A stretch of 35,016 nucleotides of DNA from a virus. Positions 1 to 10,611 of this stretch are shown here, piece after piece (the stretch's first letter is position 1; each line of letters begins with the position of its first letter). The position numbers and the translations under genes are program-made. The notes under the pieces are model-generated. The model saw only the letters and a list, made by a program, of their open reading frames with translations, was not told the origin of the DNA and searched no databases. Location: the IMG/VR virus record IMGVR_UViG_3300036770_001816, positions 1 through 35,016 of that record. The stretch is one strand, 5' to 3'.

Positions 1-2179
<2,179 letters not shown>

Positions 2180-2180
<1 letters not shown>

Positions 2181-2869
2181 TAGCTCACCACCAAGACGAC
2201 GTTGCCCGTGATCGGGTAGGTACTGCGGTGGATCGTGTAACTGCGGGCCGCCTGCCCGGTGAACGTGATCGACCTGGTCGTCGTCTCCCACGCGGAGTTG
2301 ACCAGGCCGCCGATCGTGAACGTGGGCGACGCGAACGATGCCGGCAGCACCACGTACAGGTAAGCCGCAGCCGCCGTAATCGTGCGGGTCTGGGCGCGGC
2401 TGTCGGCCATGTCGCTCGACAGCTGGGCGACGATCTGCTGGTCGGTGATCGCGGCGGCCGTGCTCGCACCCCACCACCGCAGGAGCAGGGCAGGGGAGGT
2501 GGCCGTGTCGTCCGCGACGGCCTTCGTGTGCACGCGCATCGTGGCTCGGAACCCGTCGCCGTATCGCCAGACCGGGATACCTCGAGGTGCCGCGACCTCG
2601 TAACTCACGTCGGACCCGCTCTGCGTGTCGATCACGCGGTCGTGCCGCTGCGGCACGCCCAGCGGAAAACTCCCCGTCTTGATCACGAAGTCCCGCGACT
2701 CCCACCGCTCGACGACGCCGTTTTGGTCGGCCGCCTCGAAGACTGAGCTGCCGACGGTCGCCGTGACGTTTACCGTCGTCGCACCGCGCACGTACCGCAC
2801 CGTCCGGCCGGCCGAGGTCGCCAGCCGGTCAGCCAGCCAGGACGCACCAACGGCGAGCATGTCGGACAT
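2180..2869 (-). CDS. Head-tail joining-like protein fused to a fibre-type C-terminal domain
   Basis: The protein has 229 residues. Residues 1 to about 118 ([28 protein letters not shown], and a YEVA then WRYGD segment) look like the small phage head-tail joining or head-completion proteins that follow capsid genes in lambda-like phages. Residues about 127 to 229 ([45 protein letters not shown]) resemble the small beta-rich C-terminal modules of phage tail-fibre proteins. The two parts are in one continuous frame, so this looks like a natural fusion. Its stop shares a base with the start of the collagen-like fibre, so the two are probably translationally coupled. A connector carrying a fibre-docking domain would explain the arrangement; that role is inferred. 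The N-terminal assignment rests on position and general resemblance. Confidence 0.6.
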
Positions 2870-2891
2870 CGGTCACTCCACGGCGCGGCAA

Positions 2892-2928
2892 CGCCGCCGC
2901 GGCGCGTCGTGGATACGCGCCGGCGGCG
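2892..2928 (-). terminator. GC-rich hairpin between decoration and head-tail genes
   Basis: Left arm 2892-2907 and right arm 2915-2928 form a 14-pair stem with a 2-base bulge and a short loop, in the 88-base gap between two head genes. There is no T run, so it is not a classic intrinsic terminator. It may cause partial termination or protect the capsid-gene mRNA. Confidence 0.4.
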
Positions 2929-2958
2929 GGTTGCGGCAGGTCTCGGACTCGCGTCGGA

Positions 2959-3288
2959 TCAGCGCTCGAGCTTGACGCTCACCGTGGACGCACCCGTCAC
3001 GGCCTGCGCGACGGCGTAGCCCATGTTCACGCCGGTGACGGTCGTGGCGACGCCGCTGGTGGCGTACCACTTGACCTGCGCACCGGCCGCGATGGTCTCG
3101 CTGTTTGCACCCGAGCTGTGCTTTGGCACGCTGTAGACGCCCTCGACGGCCACTACGCCCGTCTCGCCGTTGGCGATGGGACGCGGAGCGACGCCGACGA
3201 GCGAGCCGATCACGACCACGTCACCGGCAGCGATCGTGCTGGCGGCGGTGTAGTCGAGGTAGACGCCTTCTTGAACCGTGGAAGCCAT
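2959..3288 (-). CDS. DUF2190-type capsid decoration protein
   Basis: This 109-residue protein has the pattern of the DUF2190 family: a short N-terminus (VQEGVYLDYTA), then AAGDVVVIGSLVGVA, an IANGETGVVAVEGVYSVPK segment, and AAGAQVKWY near the middle. In phages these proteins sit beside the major capsid gene and are thought to be decoration or cement proteins on the outside of the head. The order here (capsid, then this gene, then head-tail joining) matches lambda gpE-gpD-gpFII in reverse nomenclature order along the transcript. The ATG at 3288 is the first start after the strong hairpin at 3326-3362. It could also be a minor fibre attached to the capsid. Confidence 0.75.
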   Translation of the reverse strand: MASTVQEGVYLDYTAASTIAAGDVVVIGSLVGVAPRPIANGETGVVAVEGVYSVPKHSSGANSETIAAGAQVKWYATSGVATTVTGVNMGYAVAQAVTGASTVSVKLER

Positions 3289-3325
3289 GGGACTGGTCCT
3301 CTGCTGCTAGTGGGAGTGGATCGGT

Positions 3326-3362
3326 GCCGGCGGGCTGGACTGACTCGCTCCAGCCCGCCGGC
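3326..3362 (-). terminator. Perfect 14-bp hairpin after the major capsid gene
   Basis: Arms 3326-3339 and 3349-3362 are perfect inverted repeats of 14 bases, nearly all G and C, around a 9-base loop. The hairpin lies 19 bases after the capsid stop codon and before the decoration gene. No U tract follows in either direction. It probably stabilises the 3' end of capsid mRNA or attenuates transcription into the next gene, so that capsid protein is made in excess. Confidence 0.5.
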
Positions 3363-3380
3363 GAATGGTCATCGTGTGGG

Positions 3381-5225
3381 TCAGACGTCCATCTTGACGC
3401 CGGCCTTGTCCTCGGCCTTGGCGACGCCGAAGTCAAAGAATCCGCGCATCTGGACGCCGAGCACGTTGAAGTCCGCCTCGGCCGTCTCGACCACCGGGCT
3501 CTGCACGCCGTTGAGGAACGCAACCTCCATCACCGGCAAATCGCTCGGCGACGCGAGGAGGTAGTAGTCCGCCGTGTTGGTGAGGTAGGTCGAGGAGACC
3601 ACCTCGTACCGACCGGCGAAAACGTTCGTCGACGGCTGGCCGCCGGTCGCACCGGACGAGATCTGGACGCTGTTCATGAGCTCGGCGGCCGTGATCTCGA
3701 GGTCGACCGGGACGAGCAGCACTCGCGGCTGCACCGCCATCGGATGACCGTCGGGATCCGTCAGCTTCCGGTACAGCGTCAGGGCCTCCTTGAGACCGGC
3801 CAAGCCGAGAGCCGTGGCGGAGGTCTTCTTGTTGCCCTTGGCGGTCGTGAAGAACGCGCTGTCGTCGAGGAACGCCGTCCAGAAGACGGAGTTGAGCTTG
3901 AGCGCGCCGCCACGACCGATCCGCTGCGGGACCGCGGTAAGAGCACCGAGATCGTCGTTGATCAGGTCGGTACGGGTGACCGAGGTCATGATCCCGTAGG
4001 TGTCCGCGCTGATCGTGCGGTTCTCGTCGCTCGCGGAAGCGTGCTTCAGCTCGCCACCGTTCTGCACCTCCTGGAACACAAAGCCGCCGTTGAGCCGGTA
4101 CTGCGTCACGGTCTTGAAGTCGTTGACGCTACGCACCGAGCTGATCGACCGCCACGCGTTCTCGACCGAGTCGAAGCCGGCGAGCAGGAACTTGTTGACC
4201 GTGCTCGACAGGATGTTCGCGATCGAGTGCGTCGACCACGCCGCCTGCAGAACCGGCCGCAGCGTCGCCGCCGAGAGCCGCCGCGGACCGTCGTAGCCGC
4301 CGGCCACGGCCGCCTGCAGCAGCACCTCACCGAGCGACAGGTCGCGGCGCGCCTTGTGGGCGGCCTCGAGCACCTGCGCGTCGTACTTCTTCTCGACGCC
4401 CGGCAGGTTGCCCTGCAGCGCGAACGAGGCCTCGATCACCTCGGCCGACGGCGGCGCGTAGGTGGTGACGTGCACGGCCGGCGAGGCCGGACGCTCGTCG
4501 CGAGCCGCCTGGAGCTTCTCCATGGTTTTGACCTTCTCGTCGAGGGCCTTGACCGTGGCGAGCAGCTCGCCGACGTCCGCGGCCGGTGTGGTGGTGACAG
4601 GCTCCACGGCGACCTCCGCCGTGGCCGCCACGGCCGGGGTCGACACGACCTCGTCCGTGGGCTTGGTGGTGGCGTCAGCAGCCGCCATGGTTTCCTCCTC
4701 GACGGCCTCTTCGGCCGCGATGGCGACGCTGGTCTCCGCGTCAGCGCCCAAGGTGACAAACGAGACCTCGCGGAGAGCGGAGGCCTTGACGATGCGGACA
4801 GGCCCCATGTGGGTCTGCCCGTTTGCGGTGGCGACGGCGTCGGCGTCGACCTTCTGGTGGCGGCGGACGTCGGCGCCGACACTGGCCTGCCAGGCGTAGC
4901 CTCGCTCGGCCAGGGCGAGCACCTGGCGGGCCGTGTCGGTGTCGGCCATGATCTCGCCCTCGACGATCAGCTTGGATCCCTCGACGCGGACGCTGTCCGT
5001 CTGCCCGAGGATCGACCCGAGCCCGTAGTCGTGGCCGAGAACGATCGGAATCCGCTGCTTGGTTTGCATGCCGGCCAGGTCGATCACGACCGGCTCACGA
5101 CTCCATCCCTGACGGATCGGAGCGCCGGTGTAGGCCTCGATCGTGAACCGACGCGGGGAGGCCGCAGCCTCGCCATCGGCGGCCTGGAGAAACGTCACGC
5201 TGGTGTCGAGTTTGATGGTGTTCAT
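3381..5225 (-). CDS. Fused prohead protease and major capsid protein
   Basis: The product has 614 residues. Residues about 25 to 165 match the HK97-type (S78) prohead serine protease: GHDYGLG with likely catalytic His65, AWQASVGAD with likely nucleophile Ser115, then REVSFVTLGAD. A low-complexity Ala/Glu/Thr stretch and a short coiled coil (about 218-242, LLATVKALDEKVKTMEKL) form a scaffold-like delta region. The rest (about 260-614) is a major capsid protein; LINDDLGALTAVPQRIGRGG and the ending NVLGVQMRGFFDFG resemble Mu-like and HK97-fold capsids encoded as protease fusions. The protease should cut the scaffold region away during head maturation. The ATG overlaps the stop of a 17-residue reading frame (ATGA). 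The domain assignment is strong; the exact cleavage site cannot be seen. Confidence 0.92.
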   Translation of the reverse strand: MNTIKLDTSVTFLQAADGEAAASPRRFTIEAYTGAPIRQGWSREPVVIDLAGMQTKQRIPIVLGHDYGLGSILGQTDSVRVEGSKLIVEGEIMADTDTARQVLALAERGYAWQASVGADVRRHQKVDADAVATANGQTHMGPVRIVKASALREVSFVTLGADAETSVAIAAEEAVEEETMAAADATTKPTDEVVSTPAVAATAEVAVEPVTTTPAADVGELLATVKALDEKVKTMEKLQAARDERPASPAVHVTTYAPPSAEVIEASFALQGNLPGVEKKYDAQVLEAAHKARRDLSLGEVLLQAAVAGGYDGPRRLSAATLRPVLQAAWSTHSIANILSSTVNKFLLAGFDSVENAWRSISSVRSVNDFKTVTQYRLNGGFVFQEVQNGGELKHASASDENRTISADTYGIMTSVTRTDLINDDLGALTAVPQRIGRGGALKLNSVFWTAFLDDSAFFTTAKGNKKTSATALGLAGLKEALTLYRKLTDPDGHPMAVQPRVLLVPVDLEITAAELMNSVQISSGATGGQPSTNVFAGRYEVVSSTYLTNTADYYLLASPSDLPVMEVAFLNGVQSPVVETAEADFNVLGVQMRGFFDFGVAKAEDKAGVKMDV

Positions 5226-5275
5226 AGGAAGTCGATCAGCTCCTCGAGGTCTTCGTCGTGGTCGAAGTCGTCCAC
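5222..5275 (-). CDS. Possible 17-residue acidic peptide or translational leader
   Basis: A GTG at 5275 is preceded six bases upstream by a perfect AGGAGG. It opens a 17-codon frame, VDDFDHDEDLEELIDFL, whose TGA overlaps the capsid ATG (ATGA). Nine of the 17 residues are Asp or Glu. It starts two bases after the portal stop. The capsid start has no equally good ribosome binding site of its own (GAGGAG lies about 14 bases away), so translating this frame may deliver ribosomes to the capsid gene by coupling. Whether the peptide has its own function is unknown. Confidence 0.45.
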   Translation of the reverse strand: MDDFDHDEDLEELIDFL

Positions 5276-5276
5276 G

Positions 5277-6701
5277 TCACGCCTCCTGTGGATTGCCCTC
5301 CTGCATGGGCTGCGCCGCACCGCCCAGGTCGATCGGCAGCCCCAGCTCACGCATCAGGGACAGCTCGGCCGCACGCTGCCGCAGCTCAACGTCCCACCGC
5401 TTGCCCTGGCGGGCGTACTCGCTCGCGAGCGTCGTCGTGTGCGTCCGCAGCCGGGTCTCGGCGGCGTCGGCCTCCTTACCCGGGTCGACGTGCTCGCGGC
5501 CGTCCCAGACCCAGGCCCAGTTCCATTCGCTGAACGGCGGCAGGCCGTCCGGGATGACGCCGGCCAGGCTGGCCTCGTTGACCCACGCAGCCAGCACGCG
5601 GTCGAGGCAGACCCGCTCGAGCTGGTCGCGGTCGACGCGCTGCATCAGGCCATACACCTGGTGGTCCATGCGACCGCTGGCGTAGTTGTAAGACGAGCTG
5701 TCGAGCGCGGCGACGTTGTACGGCAGCTGCATGCAGCGGGCGATCTCGTTCAGGATCTCGCGCTTGAAGTCCTTGTAGGTGCTCGTCGGCTGCTCGGCCT
5801 TGAGCTGCGAGATGTCCCAGCCCTCCGGCAGCGTGACCAGCGACCGCTTGCGGATCTCCATCTCGGCGAACGCATCGACTTCGTCCACCTCGGCGGCCGG
5901 CGAGTTGCTGTGGATGAACGCCGCGAAATCCGCGGCCGTCTCCGCCGCCGCGATCACGGCCTCGGTGTAGCGCCGCAACTGCCCGAAGAGCTTGAGCGCC
6001 GGCGCCACCTCGGGCATGCCGCGGTTTTGGCCGGGACGCTGCCGGCGAAACCAGTGGATGACCGCTGCCGCCGGCACCCGCTGGAACTGCAGCGTGTTGA
6101 CGCGGTAGTTGCTGCCGGGATGGAAGTTGAGCACCTGGTAGGCGACGACGTTGCCGATCTCGTCGAACTCCAAGCCGTCGACCGTGTTGCCCTCGGGCGT
6201 GATCGTCTGCCGCATCAGCTCGGTCGGAGTCGCGACCATTTCGGCCTCGACGAGCCGCAGGTCGAGCTGCACGCCAGGCAGGCGGGCGTTGTTGACCATG
6301 AGGCCGAACGCCTCGCCGTCGACGACGAGCGCCTCGCGCATCGTCCTTAACTTCGCCGGCAGGTCGATCGTCGTTCCCCAGTCGTAGAACGCCCGCTCGA
6401 CGACACGGGCGGCGTCGTCCTGGACGTCGAGCTGCAGACGCGGGCCGGTGCCGACCAGGTCGCTCGCGAGCGTGGCGGAGATGCCGGCCAGGTACGAGTT
6501 GTTGTTGCGCTCGTATCTCGCGCGGTTGCGGATCGTGCGACGCACGAGCGGCGAGAGCTGCGCGTCGGCCGAGAATGCGTCGGCGACCTGCCAGTGCTTG
6601 TAGTCGTCGCCCAGCTGCGACGCCTCGTACCGCCCGCGCACGACCGGAGCCGCGACGGGGCGCGGCTTGGCCTTCGAACGGAAGAGGTCGAGGAATGCCA
6701 T
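5277..6701 (-). CDS. Phage portal protein (lambda gpB family)
   Basis: At 474 residues this is a normal length for lambda-type portals. Recognisable segments include the N-terminal LSPLVRRTIRNRARYERNNN, SATLASDLVGTGPRLQL, then FHPGSNYRVN and ALKLFGQLRRYTEAVIAAAE, and a late MQLPYNVAALDSSSYNYAS block typical of this family. Twelve copies should form the ring at the unique vertex through which DNA is packaged and to which the tail attaches. It overlaps the gpW-position gene upstream (TGATG). The C-terminus is proline- and glycine-rich, as usual. Confidence 0.92.
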   Translation of the reverse strand: MAFLDLFRSKAKPRPVAAPVVRGRYEASQLGDDYKHWQVADAFSADAQLSPLVRRTIRNRARYERNNNSYLAGISATLASDLVGTGPRLQLDVQDDAARVVERAFYDWGTTIDLPAKLRTMREALVVDGEAFGLMVNNARLPGVQLDLRLVEAEMVATPTELMRQTITPEGNTVDGLEFDEIGNVVAYQVLNFHPGSNYRVNTLQFQRVPAAAVIHWFRRQRPGQNRGMPEVAPALKLFGQLRRYTEAVIAAAETAADFAAFIHSNSPAAEVDEVDAFAEMEIRKRSLVTLPEGWDISQLKAEQPTSTYKDFKREILNEIARCMQLPYNVAALDSSSYNYASGRMDHQVYGLMQRVDRDQLERVCLDRVLAAWVNEASLAGVIPDGLPPFSEWNWAWVWDGREHVDPGKEADAAETRLRTHTTTLASEYARQGKRWDVELRQRAAELSLMRELGLPIDLGGAAQPMQEGNPQEA

Positions 6702-6898
6702 CAGGAGTACGGGCTAGGGGTCAACTGGTTGAACCGCAGGCCACGCCTCGAGGTCGACGCGGCCGCCTTGCCGGTGAGGTACTTGTCAGCGGCGATCTGG
6801 TCCTGGATGGACTGCGCCTCGACCTCGCCGGCGTCCGTGCGGACGCGCTTGGGGCCGGTGGCGGTGTCTTCGATGGCCGTCTCGATGGCGTCGCTCAT
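6701..6898 (-). CDS. Small head-assembly protein at the gpW position
   Basis: This 65-residue protein contains a central predicted helix (EVEAQSIQDQIAADKYLTGKAA) and a basic end (STSRRGLRFNQLTP). It sits between terminase and portal, exactly where lambda has gpW, the head-tail joining protein of 68 residues, and its stop overlaps the portal start. Direct resemblance to gpW is weak, so the assignment rests on size and position. The 93 bases upstream (6899-6991) hold only a weak 7-base inverted repeat and no clear promoter. Confidence 0.5.
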   Translation of the reverse strand: MSDAIETAIEDTATGPKRVRTDAGEVEAQSIQDQIAADKYLTGKAAASTSRRGLRFNQLTPSPYS

Positions 6899-6991
6899 AG
6901 TGGCGACGATAGAGCGCGCGCGAGCGCAGACCGCAGGGGGTGTGGCCGCACAAACGCTCGGTACTTGTGACGAACTACCGAGGAACGGTCG

Positions 6992-7135
6992 TCACTTGGC
7001 GGCCATGGCCAGGCCGATGTTGGCGATCGCGTAGCCGGCCCACGCGATCGCCATGCCGGTGCTGCCTTGACGGTATTGGTCAAGGGCCACGACCAGGTAC
7101 ACCACGCCGACGCCGAGGATCAGTGGAGCGCTCAT
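6992..7135 (-). CDS. Small membrane protein, 47 residues
   Basis: The ATG at 7135 overlaps the terminase stop (ATGA). The protein has two hydrophobic segments (about residues 3-17 and 27-46) separated by a short polar turn (DQYRQGSTGM), so a helical-hairpin membrane protein is likely. Small membrane proteins with two helices include many holins, but this one lies in the head operon, so that reading is speculative. A longer version of the same frame beginning near 7309 is not favoured because the upstream part lies inside terminase coding sequence. Confidence 0.6.
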   Translation of the reverse strand: MSAPLILGVGVVYLVVALDQYRQGSTGMAIAWAGYAIANIGLAMAAK

Positions 7136-9288
7136 GCACCCATCCTTCGCAGCTCGATCTTGCGGACGGGCGCCGTCGGGATGGTGACCTTCTTTCGACG
7201 TTTGCCGCCAGCCTCGCTCGCCGCTGGCTGTAGCCCTGTGATGCTCGCCGCCACGGCCGAGCCGACGAGACAGTCCCACCAGTGGTTGTCGCGGCCGCTG
7301 ATCTTCCATTCGTCGACGACGCGGCCGCGGGCCTCGGTCCTCACAGGGAACTCGCTCGTGAGGTGCTCGAGCAGCAGGTCGTGGTCGCCTTGGTACAGCG
7401 TGATCGCCTCCGGGTCTCCGATGCCAAGACGCAGCCGCGCGGCGCAGAACGTCTTCCAGAAGTTGGCGTCGTAGAGCACTGACCTGTGGTCAGTGTCGCC
7501 GAGCTTGCCGATCCGCCAATTGAGCCCGACCTTGTCTCCTCGGTGCTTCTGCTTCTCGGTCAGCGGCTGACTCGACGCACCGATGCCGCGGCCGTGCGAC
7601 GGAAGCAGCTGGGCCGCGAAAGGCGACTGCTTGGCGAACGTGCGGACGACGGTGGTGGATTGCCCCCAGTTGGCGTCGACCAGCATCCGCTCAATCCGGA
7701 GCTTCGCCCCGTCCTCGCGCAGCCAGTCGCGGCCAAGCAGCAGCCGTGCCACCTCGTCGAGGCCGGCCCGCAGCGCACCTTCAAATCCGGCGTTGCCGGC
7801 GGCTCGTGCCAGCGTCTTCTTGGCGTGAGCCGCGTCGAAGAACGACACGCCCTGATCAGGGTACGTGCCGTAGGCCACGATGCGGCCGCCGAACGACTCA
7901 CCCCACGACGCCACCAGCCAAAAGAGCAGCTTTTCCTGCACGTCGACAAATGCGGTGAGCGCGTTGTGCCCGGACGGCACGATCGCTCGAGCTGGAGGTA
8001 CTACGCGCAGCGCGAGTCCGCGCTTGTCGAGCTTGTCCGACGCGATGTCGTCGGCCACCGGCTGGTTCTGGTACTCGGCAAAGAAAGCGTTTTCGCCGCG
8101 GTCGATCCGCAGGTTCCACGCGTGCTGCAGCGGCGACAGCTCGTCGTCGTGCTTGCGTGCCGGCCACGCCACCTTGGAGCCGGCATCCATGTCGGCTTGG
8201 TGCTCGGCATAGAACGCCGTGGCGGCATCGGTGCCGCTTCCGTCGCGCTGACCCTGACGACGCAGCTCGGCGTACTGCCCCCACAGGTCGTCACGCGTCG
8301 GCCACTCGTAGACCAGTGCCGTCCGCTCGCCCTGCCACGACGGGTGGCGGGCACGGTCGAGCAGCCGGTCAGCCAGGTCGTCCGGACGGATCACCGTGAT
8401 CGTGCACAGGCCGGCGATCTTAGCGCCCGGGCCGGCGAGGCCGAGGATGGCACCGGCCAGCACACGCTCGCGGGTGGCAACCTGCGATGGGCTGGCCGCC
8501 GACTCGTCAGTCTGTGGATCGTCGATGAGGACCAGCGACGGCCGCAGCGTCTTGCCGTCGGGCCGCGTGTGCTTGATGCCGCGTATGCGGCCGGTGATGC
8601 CGGCCACACGCACCGCCGCGCCGGCCGACGGTGCACCCGGAATCCAGGGCAGCGTGATCTGGTCGGCGGTCCACTCAATGTGCGTGGGCTTCCCACGGTA
8701 GGTCTGCCCGTTTGCCCGCTGGCTGATCCGGTCCAATCGGGCCACCGGGTAGCACACCTCTGGAAAGTCGGCCAGCAGCGTCTCGTTGTTTTCAATTTGC
8801 GACTTCAGGCTGTCGAGCATCGCATTGGCAATGGTCTGGTCGGCACCGATCAGCATCACGAACTGCCGGTGACCGTACAGCATCGCCCACAACGCCCCGG
8901 ACTCGCACAACGTGGTCTTGCCCGACCCGCGCGGCATGGCGAAGGCGAACAGCTCGCCGCGGATCACCGCCGCCTCGATCTTCGCGATCGCACGCAGGTG
9001 GTCGTCGGACCACGCCAGGCAGCACGCCTCGTGCATGTAGGTTTCGCAGAATAGCCGGAAGTTGTCGCGGCACGCCGCACGGCGTTTTGCGTCGGCCACT
9101 TCTGGCAGGTCGCCGATCTCGCGGCCCGCCTCCGACATGCGAGAGGACCGCTGGGCCATGCGGTCCTTGTGGTCGTCGTATGCGTCCCGGTCGCCACCCA
9201 GCCGGCGGCGAATCGCACGCACATCCCGCAACTGCTCACGCAGTTTTTTTTCAGCAGCGGCGGCCTTCTTGCGTGCGTCGTCGCTCAT
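7132..9288 (-). CDS. terL: Terminase large subunit
   Basis: This 718-residue packaging motor carries a Walker A motif PRGSGKTT at about 119-126 and a Walker B LVLIDDPQTD at about 252-260. The C-terminal half holds the nuclease-type acidic positions (AFVDVQEKLLFW, MLVDANWGQST, and the closing GRDNHWWDCLVG block typical of gpA-like terminases). The charged N-terminus (1-60) is a predicted coiled coil. The enzyme uses ATP to pump DNA through the portal and cuts it at the end of packaging. No separate small terminase was recognised in the window. An A8 run near codon 14 could cause slippage. The start overlaps the methyltransferase stop by four bases. Confidence 0.93.
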   Translation of the reverse strand: MSDDARKKAAAAEKKLREQLRDVRAIRRRLGGDRDAYDDHKDRMAQRSSRMSEAGREIGDLPEVADAKRRAACRDNFRLFCETYMHEACCLAWSDDHLRAIAKIEAAVIRGELFAFAMPRGSGKTTLCESGALWAMLYGHRQFVMLIGADQTIANAMLDSLKSQIENNETLLADFPEVCYPVARLDRISQRANGQTYRGKPTHIEWTADQITLPWIPGAPSAGAAVRVAGITGRIRGIKHTRPDGKTLRPSLVLIDDPQTDESAASPSQVATRERVLAGAILGLAGPGAKIAGLCTITVIRPDDLADRLLDRARHPSWQGERTALVYEWPTRDDLWGQYAELRRQGQRDGSGTDAATAFYAEHQADMDAGSKVAWPARKHDDELSPLQHAWNLRIDRGENAFFAEYQNQPVADDIASDKLDKRGLALRVVPPARAIVPSGHNALTAFVDVQEKLLFWLVASWGESFGGRIVAYGTYPDQGVSFFDAAHAKKTLARAAGNAGFEGALRAGLDEVARLLLGRDWLREDGAKLRIERMLVDANWGQSTTVVRTFAKQSPFAAQLLPSHGRGIGASSQPLTEKQKHRGDKVGLNWRIGKLGDTDHRSVLYDANFWKTFCAARLRLGIGDPEAITLYQGDHDLLLEHLTSEFPVRTEARGRVVDEWKISGRDNHWWDCLVGSAVAASITGLQPAASEAGGKRRKKVTIPTAPVRKIELRRMGA

Positions 9289-10535
9289 TCATTCGCCAGC
9301 GTGGCCTTCTTGCCCGTCAGCGTCTCCCACCGCTTCACGATCACGTCGCAATACTGCGGGCTAATCTCCATGCCGTAGCACTTGCGGCCCAGTTGCTCGG
9401 CGGCGATCAGCGTCGTGCCGGTTCCGCAGAATGGCTCGTAGACGCTCCTGGCCTGATCGCAGAGCGTTTGCATGACCCATGCTGGAACGTGTAGCGGCAT
9501 CGTCGCTGCGTGTACGTCCGAGAACTCGTTTTGTCTCTGCGGTGGCGCGACGTAGACGCTTTGGACTGTGCCCTTCCACGACGACAGCGGAACGGCCCTC
9601 GATGCGCCGTCGTTCGCGGCGAAAATAATCATCCATTCGTAGCGCGAAGCCATAACGCCGGCGGCCATCTGGGGCGCTGCATGTCCCTTGTCCCATGTTG
9701 CGACATCGACAAGCCGACCCGCATTGTCGGCGATGAACCGAACGAGGTCTCGCTTGTTGCCGGCGAGCGGCTGGACGTTTACGACCCATGCGTCCGAGAC
9801 AGCGACATCGCTCGCCGCGAACCAGGAAGCCATGAGCCCGCTCCACTCTGCGGCACTGTCTTCGTGGTCGTCGTATGCGTTTTTGTTTGCCGACATTTTC
9901 CTATTGCCAGACAATGCGACCGACTTTCCAAGGGCATACGGCGGCGACGTGAAGCATAGGTCCGCCTTTGCCCCCGCCATCAGCCGCTCGACATCCTCCG
10001 CCTTCGTCGAGTCGCCGCACAGCAGGCGATGCTCGCTGAGAATCCACAGGTCGCCCGGCTTCGTCATCGGATCGGCTGGCGGCTCGGGGATCTCGTCCTC
10101 GACGATCTCCTTCGTTTCGTCTTGGTACAGCCCGGCCTCGTCGGCCAGGTCCGCGAGCAGTTGCTGAACGTCGGGCGACCCGGTGTCGACCTCCCGCAGG
10201 ATCGCGTCCAGCTTGGCGGCGTCGGCCTCGGCCATCGCGGCCAGCGGGTCGAGGGTGGCCAGCACCTTGTCGGCCTCCGCCTCGTCGACGTCCAGCACCA
10301 GCACCGGGACCGTCTCGTCGCCCAGCGTCTCGGCCCGGAGGTGGCCGTCGATCAGCATGAGCGTCCCGTCGTCCAGCTCACGGGCGAGCACGGCGTCGGC
10401 GATGCCGACCTCGGCCAACAGCCCCTTGAGGGCGTTGGCTTGGGCCTCGGGGTGGGTCCGCCAGTTCTTGGGGTTAGGCCGCAGCTCGGACGCCGGCACC
10501 CGCCGCAGCTCGCGGATTCGGTCACGGATCTTCAT
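9285..10535 (-). CDS. ParB-domain DNA methyltransferase
   Basis: The protein has 416 residues. The N-terminal 100 residues form a ParB/Srx-like domain with ELRPNPKNWRTHP and LIDGHLRAETLGD. Residues about 160-410 are a DNA amino-methyltransferase with the catalytic motif TSPPY at 196-200 and the AdoMet motif EPFCGTGTTLIAAEQLGRK at about 367-385. Because the catalytic motif precedes the AdoMet motif, this is a beta-type N6-adenine or N4-cytosine methyltransferase. ParB-methyltransferase fusions are common in phages and usually have no partner nuclease; they protect phage DNA from host restriction. None of its neighbours is a recognisable restriction enzyme. The 76-base gap upstream (10536-10611) is locally AT-rich and could hold a promoter, but none is clear. 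Confidence 0.9.
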   Translation of the reverse strand: MKIRDRIRELRRVPASELRPNPKNWRTHPEAQANALKGLLAEVGIADAVLARELDDGTLMLIDGHLRAETLGDETVPVLVLDVDEAEADKVLATLDPLAAMAEADAAKLDAILREVDTGSPDVQQLLADLADEAGLYQDETKEIVEDEIPEPPADPMTKPGDLWILSEHRLLCGDSTKAEDVERLMAGAKADLCFTSPPYALGKSVALSGNRKMSANKNAYDDHEDSAAEWSGLMASWFAASDVAVSDAWVVNVQPLAGNKRDLVRFIADNAGRLVDVATWDKGHAAPQMAAGVMASRYEWMIIFAANDGASRAVPLSSWKGTVQSVYVAPPQRQNEFSDVHAATMPLHVPAWVMQTLCDQARSVYEPFCGTGTTLIAAEQLGRKCYGMEISPQYCDVIVKRWETLTGKKATLANE

Positions 10536-10611
10536 GGGCAGGCGGCTCCGAGGCGGTCGAAAATCAAGAAAGAAAGTGTGGTTTTAGGGGTGCTCGCCGG
10601 GTGGCCACTCG

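Noticed and set aside
3105-6350. A plus-strand open frame of more than 1000 codons across the capsid and portal genes
   Set aside because: It is antisense to two clearly recognised proteins, is full of Arg/Asp/Val runs typical of a high-GC shadow frame, and matches no family.
6957-6982. Seven-base inverted repeat in the gap before the gpW-position gene
   Set aside because: Short arms, a 12-base loop, no T run and no promoter elements nearby; likely chance.
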